A stretch of DNA of 5,956 nucleotides from Dysgonamonadaceae bacterium. GTDB taxonomy: Bacteria > Bacteroidota > Bacteroidia > Bacteroidales > Azobacteroidaceae. Below the pieces are notes generated by a model. That model was not told the DNA's origin, ran no database searches, and was given only the letters and a program-made list of their open reading frames with translations. Where the stretch lies: assembly GCA_031255425.1 (NCBI GenBank), contig JAIRSN010000245.1, positions 1 to 5,956 on the forward strand, read 5' to 3'. Shown in pieces: positions 1 to 5,729 of the stretch (the stretch's first letter is position 1; the number at the start of each line of letters is the position of its first letter). The translations under genes and the position numbers were made by a program.

Positions 1-14
1 CCGCAGCCAAGCCG

Positions 15-26
15 ATATACCGTACT
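15..26. repeat. 12-bp inverted repeat partner of 3025-3036
   Basis: ATATACCGTACT here is the exact reverse complement of AGTACGGTATAT at 3025-3036, which overlaps a candidate plus-strand promoter. The similarity continues imperfectly outward (GC two bases beyond). Read on the minus strand, this copy gives TATATCGG in place of TATATTTG, so it could be a weak or decayed promoter pointing left. About one 12-base inverted match is expected by chance in a window of this size, so significance rests only on both copies being intergenic and close to the 18-bp repeat. Confidence 0.4.
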
Positions 27-30
27 ATTT

Positions 31-56
31 AAAAATATAAAAGCGGCTGCGCCGCC
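31..56 (-). terminator. Rho-independent terminator of the AddB-type nuclease gene
   Basis: Read on the minus strand, the stop codon (58-60) is followed almost at once by a GC-only hairpin: the five-base arms GCGGC and GCCGC (51-55 and 43-47) around a three-base loop (48-50). The hairpin runs directly into a T-rich tract, TTTTATATTTTT (42 down to 31). This is the classic intrinsic terminator layout. The hairpin begins two bases past the stop codon, so the nuclease mRNA should end here and no downstream minus-strand gene should share its transcript. In the plus direction the T-rich stretch lies on the wrong side, so it should work leftward only. Confidence 0.85.
39..56. repeat. 18-bp intergenic repeat, copy 1 (terminator stem)
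   Basis: The 18 bases AAAAGCGGCTGCGCCGCC occur here and again, identically and in the same orientation, at 3108-3125. This copy is the stem and first four T-tract bases of the nuclease gene terminator. The two copies bracket the nuclease gene. An exact 18-base match is not expected by chance in about 6 kb. Confidence 0.85.
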
Positions 57-57
57 C

Positions 58-2934
58 TCACCGGTTACACATCTCTTTGAAAGGGCAGTATTCGCAAGTT
101 TTTGCGATTTCCGTTTGCCGGAAAGGAACGGAGGGGTCGAAGATCTCCGCCGCTTTGTCCGACAACAACCGGCGGAAATCGGCTTCCAGCATCCGGAAGT
201 CGTCAATCGGATTCTTGTTGTAGAGGACAACCGGCGAGTAGCCGTCCTTCCCCGCCTGCTGCATGTAGATCAGCCCGGGGACGACCGGTCCTCCCTGCCA
301 TTCGTCCTGTTGCAACAGGGCGGACGCATAGACAAACGTCTGGAAAATATGCGCCGGTCGGTCGGCTTTCTGTTCGAAGAGGTCTTCCAGCGATTTGTAG
401 TCTTTGGCTTTCCCGCTGGTTTTGTAGTCGAGGATGTAGTAGCTGCCGTCTTTCTCTTCCAGCCGGTCAATGATGCCGCCGATGCGGAGGAGGATATTCT
501 CCTTCTCCAACCGGAATAAGCCGTTTACTTCCCACTCCAGGCCGCAGAGGGTGAACGGCGCCCGGCGGCGGTCGAAGGCAATCAGCCGTTCCAGCATTTT
601 ACATATCACATAGAAATTGATCATCTGTTCGCCGTTGAAATCTTCTTCCGCCACTTTCCGTCCCTTGAAATATTCCTTTTCGAACGCCCGCAAGACCAAG
701 TTCCGGACCAGGTGCGGGTATTGAAGGTAATCGTCGAAGTCCGCCGCGTGAACCGTGTGCCGCACGCCGCGCCCCGCCCCGCGTTCCAGGTAGAGGTATT
801 CGGCGGCACGGTGAAAGATCAGCCCGAAAACAGAGCTGTCCAATTCTTCCGCCAACGCATCCTTTTCCTTCAAGCCCTTTACCTGTTCCAGATAAAACCG
901 GTACGAACAGTTTATATAAGCATTGAGCGCCGTGGGCGACAAGCGGCGAGCCTCCTTCGAAGTATTCAGGTCGTACTTGTTTTTGAGCAACTGCAAGAGC
1001 GGCGCATCCTTTTCGATCATCACCGGTTCGGGTTGCCACGGCTTGATGGAAGCGAGCAGCGAGAAACGTTCGATCCCGCCATTCAACCGCGGGTCGACCA
1101 GGAGTTGCAGGAGGAAACGGCTCATTTCCGCCTTTCCCGTTTGGGTTTTATCCGTATGATATACCAGCGTGATACGTTCGGCGCGTTGAATCAGTCGGTA
1201 GAAATAATAGGCATACATGGAATCCTGGTGATCGGGAACGCTCATCTCGAAGTGCGCCCGCAGAAAAGGCGGAATAAACGTGTTTTCGTTGATGCCTCCG
1301 GGCATAAATCCCTCGTTGACGTCCAGCATCAACAGGTTTTTGAAGTCGAGGGCGCGGGTTTCCAGCACACCCATAATCTGCAAGCCCCTGACAGGTTCGC
1401 CGTGAAAAGGAATCTGCACGGTAGACAACAGTTTTTTCAGCAGGCGCAGGAAGGTGCCCTTCTCCAGCTTCCAGCCCTCGGAAGAGAGCAGTCCGTAGAG
1501 CCGGTTCACGACCCGGTAAGCCTGGAAGATCGATTCCTGGTAAAGCCCCTTGTACGTGCTGGTGAAAGGCGTTTCGCTTTCGTGCATCCGCCCGATTTTC
1601 CGGATCAGTTCCAGCAGGTATTGCGCCAGGCTCAGGGTATCGGGCGCGCAGGAAAAGAGCAGCGGGTCTTTCAGTTGTTCCTGTGTCGGGAAAAACAGCT
1701 TGTTCTTCACCAGCGTTTTTTCTATTTCGCCGGCTTCGGGAAAAATAAGCAGGGTGTACGGATGCCTCAGGACGGGCAACACCTGTTTATACCCGAAAGA
1801 CCGGTCGGAAGCGCGGTATCCTTTTATCTGCATCTCGGTCACGACTTGCAGGAAACTGCTGATACTTGTCTGCGTAATCGGGAAGCCCATCGTGATATTC
1901 ACATTTTCCACCTTTTCCGGGGGGATGGCATGCATCACCACCGGCAGCAGGTTTTCGTTGCACAGAACGATCGCCGAATCGGGGTCCGTAGAGCCGGGCG
2001 GGCGGTTCAGGGAATCGATCCACGAGGGAATAACCGCCGATTGCCCGCTTTCCGAAGGCGAGGCAAGGAAGGTGATCTGCTTTTTCCGGCTCAGGAAGGT
2101 ATCGGACAGGCGGTCGTCCAACGCCGAGCCGAACATCCGGATGTTTCGTTGGATAAACCTTCCGGCTTCCGTTTCCAGGTAATAGCGGTCGTAGTCCCAG
2201 TAGAAAGCGGCGCGGTCTTTCAGGCGCATCAGGAGTTGTTCTTCGCATTTATTCAGGACGTTGAATCCCACGAAAGCAAATTGTTTTCCGGGAAACGGTT
2301 CCGTTTCGCTTTCGATCACCGAACGCATCAGCATCCCGGGGTAAGCGAGGTTCCGCATTTCCAGTGTTTCTTTAAACGCAAAATAGACCTCGCCCAAGAG
2401 GTTCCAGATATTCCGGAAAGCGGTTTTCAAAGCGGTTTCTCCCTGGAAAACCTGTTTGAAATAGCGGGACAGGGCTTGGATCTGGTTGTCGGATAGATGC
2501 GTAAAATCGTCTTTCAGGTCGTCCAGGTCCTTCAGGTTGCGGAACAGCCGTTGCGCATCGACCAGGTGCTTATCGACATCGTCGAAATCGTTCAGGAGCA
2601 TTTCGCCGAAGAAGAAAAACTCGTCCAGCGTTTCGGAACTGGGCGCTTCGGCGTGCCGGTTGTAGATCCGGATGTACGTCCGGTAGAGTTCCCCGATCAG
2701 CAGAAGGCTGTCGCCCTGCTGCAAAGCGGAAGCCGTCTCGAACAAATTTTCGATAGACAGGTAACGGGGTGCCCACAACGGCGCCTGCACTTGCCGGTAC
2801 AGGTAGTTATTGAAAAACAGTCCTGCACGGACGTTGGGGAAAACAACAATGACCTCCGCCGGGTTCGTCCCGAAGCGGGATACCAGATCTTTTGCAACTT
2901 GTTCCAAAAAGGGAGCGGAGAAAGGATCATCCAT
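58..2934 (-). CDS. addB: AddB-type PD-(D/E)XK nuclease with degenerate helicase domain
   Basis: This 958-residue protein resembles the AddB subunit of AddAB helicase-nucleases, which resect double-strand DNA ends for RecA loading and recombinational repair in the cytoplasm. The N-terminal half is a UvrD/Rep-like fold without a Walker A loop: the expected position reads VVFPNVRAGLFF near residues 30-41. Later helicase-like blocks remain, including GLQIMGVLETRALDF (about 519-533) and NEGFMP (about 540-546). The C-terminal nuclease carries His708, Asp823 (GGIIDR), Asp836 and Lys838 (LDYKT), and Gln865/Tyr869 (QTFVY). Cys676 plus Cys947, Cys950 and Cys956 give the C...CxxCx5C pattern of the AddB iron-sulfur staple. 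The ATG at 2934 is preferred because the following PFLEQVAKDL segment suits the family start. No AddA gene is visible; a terminator follows the stop directly. The gene appears intact. Family assignment is strong; partner and in-vivo role are inferred. Confidence 0.88.
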   Translation of the reverse strand: MDDPFSAPFLEQVAKDLVSRFGTNPAEVIVVFPNVRAGLFFNNYLYRQVQAPLWAPRYLSIENLFETASALQQGDSLLLIGELYRTYIRIYNRHAEAPSSETLDEFFFFGEMLLNDFDDVDKHLVDAQRLFRNLKDLDDLKDDFTHLSDNQIQALSRYFKQVFQGETALKTAFRNIWNLLGEVYFAFKETLEMRNLAYPGMLMRSVIESETEPFPGKQFAFVGFNVLNKCEEQLLMRLKDRAAFYWDYDRYYLETEAGRFIQRNIRMFGSALDDRLSDTFLSRKKQITFLASPSESGQSAVIPSWIDSLNRPPGSTDPDSAIVLCNENLLPVVMHAIPPEKVENVNITMGFPITQTSISSFLQVVTEMQIKGYRASDRSFGYKQVLPVLRHPYTLLIFPEAGEIEKTLVKNKLFFPTQEQLKDPLLFSCAPDTLSLAQYLLELIRKIGRMHESETPFTSTYKGLYQESIFQAYRVVNRLYGLLSSEGWKLEKGTFLRLLKKLLSTVQIPFHGEPVRGLQIMGVLETRALDFKNLLMLDVNEGFMPGGINENTFIPPFLRAHFEMSVPDHQDSMYAYYFYRLIQRAERITLVYHTDKTQTGKAEMSRFLLQLLVDPRLNGGIERFSLLASIKPWQPEPVMIEKDAPLLQLLKNKYDLNTSKEARRLSPTALNAYINCSYRFYLEQVKGLKEKDALAEELDSSVFGLIFHRAAEYLYLERGAGRGVRHTVHAADFDDYLQYPHLVRNLVLRAFEKEYFKGRKVAEEDFNGEQMINFYVICKMLERLIAFDRRRAPFTLCGLEWEVNGLFRLEKENILLRIGGIIDRLEEKDGSYYILDYKTSGKAKDYKSLEDLFEQKADRPAHIFQTFVYASALLQQDEWQGGPVVPGLIYMQQAGKDGYSPVVLYNKNPIDDFRMLEADFRRLLSDKAAEIFDPSVPFRQTEIAKTCEYCPFKEMCNR

Positions 2935-2969
2935 ACGTTTATGAAATGGGTGTATTTATAATATGGTTG

Positions 2970-2977
2970 TAAAGATA
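2970..2977 (-). promoter_or_regulatory. Candidate -7 promoter element for the nuclease gene
   Basis: On the minus strand, TATCTTTA fits the Bacteroidota -7 pattern TAnnTTTR. It lies 35 bases before the nuclease ATG, implying a leader of about 30 bases. No TTTG-like -33 box stands 19-21 bases upstream; that position instead overlaps the edge of the palindrome at 2990-2999. The call rests on the -7 box and its position alone. No Shine-Dalgarno sequence precedes the ATG. Confidence 0.45.
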
Positions 2978-2989
2978 GAAATTAATTTT

Positions 2990-2999
2990 TGTCCGGACA
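2990..2999. promoter_or_regulatory. 10-bp perfect palindrome, possible operator
   Basis: TGTCCGGACA is a perfect palindrome between the divergent promoter candidates. It sits where the -33 region of the nuclease promoter should lie, and about ten bases before the candidate -33 box of the plus-strand promoter. This is a plausible place for a dimeric regulator to affect both directions. No regulator gene is nearby, and a 10-bp palindrome can arise by chance, so the operator role is inference. Confidence 0.3.
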
Positions 3000-3008
3000 C
3001 GCAGTGTC

Positions 3009-3039
3009 TTTATAATTTTAAAGGAGTACGGTATATTTG
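3009..3039 (+). promoter_or_regulatory. Candidate Bacteroidota promoter, distal, facing the patatin gene
   Basis: TATATTTG at 3032-3039 is an exact TAnnTTTG -7 box. TTTA at 3009-3012 stands 19 bases upstream as a near-match to the TTTG -33 box. Transcription would start near 3045 and read through the paired A-tract/hairpin units toward the patatin gene, giving a leader of about 185 bases. The -7 box overlaps the 12-bp inverted repeat. It could instead drive a short untranslated RNA; the sequence does not decide. Confidence 0.5.
3025..3036. repeat. 12-bp inverted repeat partner of 15-26
   Basis: AGTACGGTATAT is the exact reverse complement of positions 15-26. It overlaps the TATATTTG -7 box at 3032-3039, so the repeat may simply reflect a shared promoter sequence context on the two flanks of the nuclease gene. 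Confidence 0.4.
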
Positions 3040-3061
3040 CTATGCATAGGGGGACTGCCTT

Positions 3062-3119
3062 CCAAAAAAACAAAAGCGGTTGCTGTGCCTGCCTCCCAAA
3101 AAAAAACAAAAGCGGCTGC
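3062..3119. repeat. Tandem pair of A-tract plus GCGG(T/C)TGC units
   Basis: Two imperfect direct repeats lie 34 bases apart. The first (3062-3083) reads CC, seven A, C, AAAA, GCGGTTGC. The second (3096-3119) reads CC, nine A, C, AAAA, GCGGCTGC. The second continues into a perfect five-base-pair hairpin; the first has lost the matching arm. The pair looks like a local duplication of a leftward terminator-like element, with one copy decayed. Translated on the plus strand it produces the repetitive peptide KNKSGC twice, which makes the short ORF here look like an artefact. Confidence 0.75.
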
Positions 3120-3143
3120 GCCGCCGGTGGCGCAAATGCCGCC
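3098..3143 (-). terminator. Leftward terminator-like double hairpin upstream of the nuclease gene
   Basis: On the minus strand two hairpins come in a row. The first pairs GGCGGC with GCCACC around a six-base loop (3143-3126). The second pairs GCGGC with GCCGC around a three-base loop (3124-3112), followed by TTTTG and nine T (3111 down to 3098). The second hairpin and the start of its T-tract are identical to the nuclease gene's own terminator. No minus-strand gene precedes it in the window. It may stop antisense transcription from the patatin side before it enters the divergent promoters. On the plus strand the hairpins could fold in a leader RNA but have no T-tract. Confidence 0.6.
3108..3125. 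repeat. 18-bp intergenic repeat, copy 2
   Basis: AAAAGCGGCTGCGCCGCC is identical to positions 39-56 and in the same orientation. It contains the arms at 3112-3116 and 3120-3124 and part of the adjoining T-tract as read on the minus strand. With copy 1 it forms direct repeats about 3.07 kb apart around the nuclease gene. Confidence 0.85.
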
Positions 3144-3203
3144 CCCTGCTTGCAACAACAGGTAAATCATTTGTGTTCTGTTCCCGGAATCAAAAAATAT
3201 GAG

Positions 3204-3211
3204 TACCTTTA
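3204..3211 (+). promoter_or_regulatory. Candidate proximal -7 element for the patatin-amylase operon
   Basis: TACCTTTA fits TAnnTTTR and lies 18 bases before the patatin ATG at 3230, predicting a very short leader of about 12 bases. The -33 region is weak: TGTT at 3179-3182 is at the right distance (21 bases) but is a poor match to TTTG. No Shine-Dalgarno sequence is visible before the ATG; the leader is A/T-rich. Confidence 0.45.
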
Positions 3212-3229
3212 TGACCTTATTTGTTAAAC

Positions 3230-3994
3230 ATGACTGTTCCCGGAGAAAAAAAATACAAACTTGGACTTGCCTTGAGCGGAGGCGGCGCTCGCGGGTTCGC
3301 CCATCCGGGCGCCTTGAAAGCGATAGAAGATTCCGGCAGGAAACCGGAAATAATCGCCGGAACCAGCGCCGGCGCCCTGGCGGGTGTCCTTTATGCGGAC
3401 GGATACAGCCCGGAAGAAATCATGGAGTTGTTTGTCAACAAAGATTTCAAAGAGTTTGTAGAACTGCAAATTCCCAAAGCCGCCATTTTTGGAAACAGCG
3501 GATTCCGCAAATTCCTTAAAAAATGCCTGCGCGCAAAAACGTTTGAAGACCTGTCTATTCCCCTTAAAGTAGTCACAACCGATCTGGACGACGGAAAAAG
3601 CGTCACCTTCGACAAGGGGCCTCTCGTCGAACCGGTCATCGCGTCGTGCAGCATTCCTATTATATTCAATCCGGTGGTGATTGACGGCATAAACTATGTG
3701 GACGGCGGCTTGTTCAAAAACTTTCCGGTTTCGGAAATCCGGAGCGAATGTGAAAAAGTGATCGGCGTAAACGTCAGTCCGCTTGTGCCCAAAAAATACA
3801 GTAAAACGATTATGCACATCGCCGAACGGTCGTATCATTACATGTCGAGAAACAATACCTTGCTCGACCGCCGGCTTTGCGACGTGCTGATCGAAATGGA
3901 AGACCTGACTTATTACAAGACTTTCGATCTGGTAAGCGCCGAGAAAATATTCAAAATAGGATACAACTATGCTCAGAAGGCATTAAATCAATGA
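3230..3994 (+). CDS. Patatin-like phospholipase family protein (cytoplasmic)
   Basis: This 254-residue protein is a patatin-fold serine acyl hydrolase, expected to cleave acyl esters of lipids or related substrates with a Ser-Asp dyad. All family motifs are present: the oxyanion-hole loop SGGGARG at residues 16-22, the nucleophile elbow GTSAG at 44-48 with Ser46, and DGG at 158-160 with catalytic Asp158. There is no signal peptide or membrane segment, so it should be cytosolic, and its length is usual for small bacterial single-domain patatins. The ATG at 3230 is chosen over the in-frame TTG at 3221, which would add only three residues and leave even less leader. The last four bases overlap the amylase start. 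The gene appears intact. The substrate cannot be read from the sequence. Confidence 0.93.
   Translation: MTVPGEKKYKLGLALSGGGARGFAHPGALKAIEDSGRKPEIIAGTSAGALAGVLYADGYSPEEIMELFVNKDFKEFVELQIPKAAIFGNSGFRKFLKKCLRAKTFEDLSIPLKVVTTDLDDGKSVTFDKGPLVEPVIASCSIPIIFNPVVIDGINYVDGGLFKNFPVSEIRSECEKVIGVNVSPLVPKKYSKTIMHIAERSYHYMSRNNTLLDRRLCDVLIEMEDLTYYKTFDLVSAEKIFKIGYNYAQKALNQ
3975..3994 (+). promoter_or_regulatory. Translational coupling site between patatin and amylase genes
   Basis: AGAAGG (3975-3980) is a partial Shine-Dalgarno sequence ten bases before the amylase ATG at 3991. The ATG shares the four bases ATGA with the patatin stop codon TGA (3992-3994). This layout lets a terminating ribosome restart on the next frame, so the two proteins are probably made from one mRNA in linked amounts. 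It also settles the amylase start: the reading frame is open further upstream, but only inside the patatin gene. Confidence 0.8.
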
Positions 3995-5601
3995 AAAAAG
4001 AAAAAATAATCCTCTATCAGGTTTTGCCCCGGTTGTTCGGGAACCGCACGCCCAACCCCGTCCCAAACGGAAGTATAGAAGAAAACGGTTGCGGAAAACT
4101 CTCCGCCTTTACCCGCGAAGTACTGCAAGAACTGAAAGAAACGGGATACACCCATATCTGGTACACGGGAGTTTTGGAACATACCACGCAAACCGGTTAC
4201 TCCGCCTGGGGCATCCGGAAAGATCATCCGGCGGTGGTGAAGGGGAAAGCCGGCTCGCCGTATGCCATTAAAGACTACTACGATGTGGATCCCGATCTGG
4301 CGGACGATGTTTCCCGCCGGAGGAATGAACTTGAGGCGCTGATCCGGCGCACGCACCAAGCCGGACTGAAAGTGATTATCGACTTTGTGCCGAACCACGT
4401 TGCCCGGGAATACTTTTCGGACGCCAAGCCGGAAGGCGTGGAAGATCCGGGCGCTTCCGACGATAAGCGGGTGGCTTTTGCGCCCAACAATAATTTTTAC
4501 TACCTCCCCGGAGAGGCTTTTGCGCCGGAGTTCGACCTGAACGTAAACGGAAATATTTATCGGGAATACCCCGCCAAGGCTACCGGAAACGATTGTTTTT
4601 CCGCCCGTCCCAGCCGGAACGACTGGTACGAAACCGTGAAGCTCAATTACGGGAAAGATTACCTCGCCGGCGGACGACTGTGCGCCGCGCCGGTTGTTTC
4701 CACATGGGAAAAGATGTTGGCAATCCTGCTTTTCTGGGCGGGAAAAGGAATTGACGGCTTCCGGTGCGACATGGCAGAAATGGTTCCCGTCGAATTTTGG
4801 GCGTATGCGATTCCCCGCGTGAAAGAAAAGCATCCCGGCGCCGTGTTTATTGCGGAAATATATAACCCGGATCAATACCGGAACTACCTTCACCGGGGGA
4901 AATTCGACTATCTCTACGATAAGGTCGGACTTTACGACACCCTGCGTTCAATTATTACCGGTCACCAACCGGCGAAAGCCATCACTGCCTGCTGGCAATC
5001 CGTCGACGACATCCAGCCGCAGATGCTGAACTTCCTTGAAAATCACGACGAACAGCGTATTGCATCCGCCTTCTTTGCCGGCAATCCGTTTAAGGCGCTT
5101 CCCGCGCTCGTCGTTTCCGCCACCCTGAACACAAATCCGTTCATGGTTTATTTCGGGCAGGAACGGGGGGAACCGGGCATGGACGCGGAAGGGTTCAGCG
5201 GATGCGACGGACGGACGTCTATCTTTGATTATTGGAGCCTTCCCTCTTTCCGGGACGAGCTTTCGGACGCCCAGCGCGACTTGCACCGCTATTACAGGAA
5301 AATATTGCAGTTGTGCAACCAAAGTAAAGCCATCCGGGAAGGGATGTTTTACGATTTAATGTATGTGAATCCTCCCTCCGAAAAGTTCAATCCGGACAAG
5401 CAGTACGCTTATCTGCGTTGTCATGAAGAAGAATTATTGCTGATCGTCGCCAATTTTGCGGACAAAGACGCAGACCTCAACGTGTTTTTGCCGGCACATG
5501 CTTTTGAGACGTTCGGGATAAAAGAGGCTCCTCTCAAAGATTCTTTTTTCCCCCTGCGTATAAAGGCATACGACGCTGCAATTATCTCCCTTTGCCGATA
5601 A
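3991..5601 (+). CDS. GH13 alpha-amylase family glycosyl hydrolase (cytoplasmic)
   Basis: This 536-residue protein is a glycoside hydrolase family 13 enzyme acting on alpha-glucosidic bonds, probably on internal glycogen or imported malto-oligosaccharides. The four conserved GH13 regions are intact: DFVPNH at residues 131-136; GFRCD with Arg258 and nucleophile Asp260; AEIYN with acid/base Glu289; and NHDEQR at 351-356 with transition-state Asp353. A (beta/alpha)8 barrel fills most of the chain, with an insert between the first and second regions resembling domain B. A C-terminal beta domain covers roughly residues 450-536. There is no signal peptide, unlike surface amylases of starch-utilization systems, so it should stay in the cytosol. 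It follows the patatin gene with a four-base ATGA overlap. The start MKKEKIILYQVLPRLFGN matches the usual strand-1 opening of such enzymes. The exact specificity (hydrolase or transferase) is not readable from sequence. Confidence 0.93.
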   Translation: MKKEKIILYQVLPRLFGNRTPNPVPNGSIEENGCGKLSAFTREVLQELKETGYTHIWYTGVLEHTTQTGYSAWGIRKDHPAVVKGKAGSPYAIKDYYDVDPDLADDVSRRRNELEALIRRTHQAGLKVIIDFVPNHVAREYFSDAKPEGVEDPGASDDKRVAFAPNNNFYYLPGEAFAPEFDLNVNGNIYREYPAKATGNDCFSARPSRNDWYETVKLNYGKDYLAGGRLCAAPVVSTWEKMLAILLFWAGKGIDGFRCDMAEMVPVEFWAYAIPRVKEKHPGAVFIAEIYNPDQYRNYLHRGKFDYLYDKVGLYDTLRSIITGHQPAKAITACWQSVDDIQPQMLNFLENHDEQRIASAFFAGNPFKALPALVVSATLNTNPFMVYFGQERGEPGMDAEGFSGCDGRTSIFDYWSLPSFRDELSDAQRDLHRYYRKILQLCNQSKAIREGMFYDLMYVNPPSEKFNPDKQYAYLRCHEEELLLIVANFADKDADLNVFLPAHAFETFGIKEAPLKDSFFPLRIKAYDAAIISLCR

Positions 5602-5729
5602 TCTTTGTATATTTGTGTCTCTATTTGATAATATCCTTGAATGAAAAGGAGAGATAAATAAAAGCAGCATGGCGAAGTTAAGCATAAGGGAAGCCACAAA
5701 ATATGTGTGAAATAAATACTACTATAAAA
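5602..5729 (+). other. Leader region with two tiny ORFs upstream of the oxidase-like gene
   Basis: The 128 bases after the amylase stop are A/T-rich and show no hairpin with a T-tract, so the operon may read through. Two very short ORFs lie in the leader: ATG at 5641 encoding six residues (MKRRDK), and ATG at 5669 encoding 13 residues (MAKLSIREATKYV, ending at 5710). An AAGGAGAG Shine-Dalgarno-like run at 5646-5653 lies inside the first and 15 bases before the second. Nothing shows that either is translated. Confidence 0.35.
5608..5615 (+). promoter_or_regulatory. Candidate -7 element for the oxidase-like gene
   Basis: TATATTTG is an exact match to the Bacteroidota -7 box, seven bases after the amylase stop codon. 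The region 19-21 bases upstream, inside the end of the amylase gene, has no TTTG box, so the promoter may be weak or need an activator. If used, transcription would start near 5622 and leave a leader of about 108 bases before the ATG at 5730. Confidence 0.45.

Noticed and set aside
712..2496. Long plus-strand open frame of 594 codons antisense to the nuclease gene
   Set aside because: It lies wholly inside a well-supported gene on the other strand. Its translation is rich in Arg, Gln, His and Phe with no recognisable domain, as expected of a reverse shadow of GC-rich codons.
3042..3227. 61-codon plus-strand ORF in the divergent spacer
   Set aside because: Its Cys-rich, repetitive peptide (KNKSGC twice) is produced by the A-tract/hairpin repeats. 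The ATG is only three bases past the -7 box, upstream of the expected transcription start, and it runs into the patatin promoter region.
2935..3229. Possible CRISPR or insertion sequence remnant because of repeats in the spacer
   Set aside because: There are only two imperfect units without regular spacers, no transposase fragment and no target-site duplication; terminator-like hairpins explain the structure better.
3877..3990. Upstream extension of the amylase frame by 38 codons
   Set aside because: This part lies inside the patatin coding region and encodes an Arg-rich stretch unlike GH13 starts. The ATG at 3991 has the coupling overlap, a partial ribosome site and the expected family N-terminus.
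3988..4893. 301-codon minus-strand open frame opposite the amylase gene
   Set aside because: It is a reverse shadow of a gene whose four GH13 motifs are intact; no domain or start signal supports it.
5524..5556. Possible terminator at the end of the amylase gene: AGAG/CTCT hairpin followed by a run of six T
   Set aside because: The stem is only four or five bases, lies inside the coding region well before the stop codon, and the T run is separated from it by about ten bases.
5434..5697. Minus-strand ORF of 87 codons with a hydrophobic, signal-peptide-like start (MASLMLNFAMLLLFISP)
   Set aside because: Most of it is antisense to the end of the amylase gene, no exact TAnnTTTG box precedes it, and the downstream part has no recognisable domain. 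The hydrophobic start comes from A/T-rich leader DNA.
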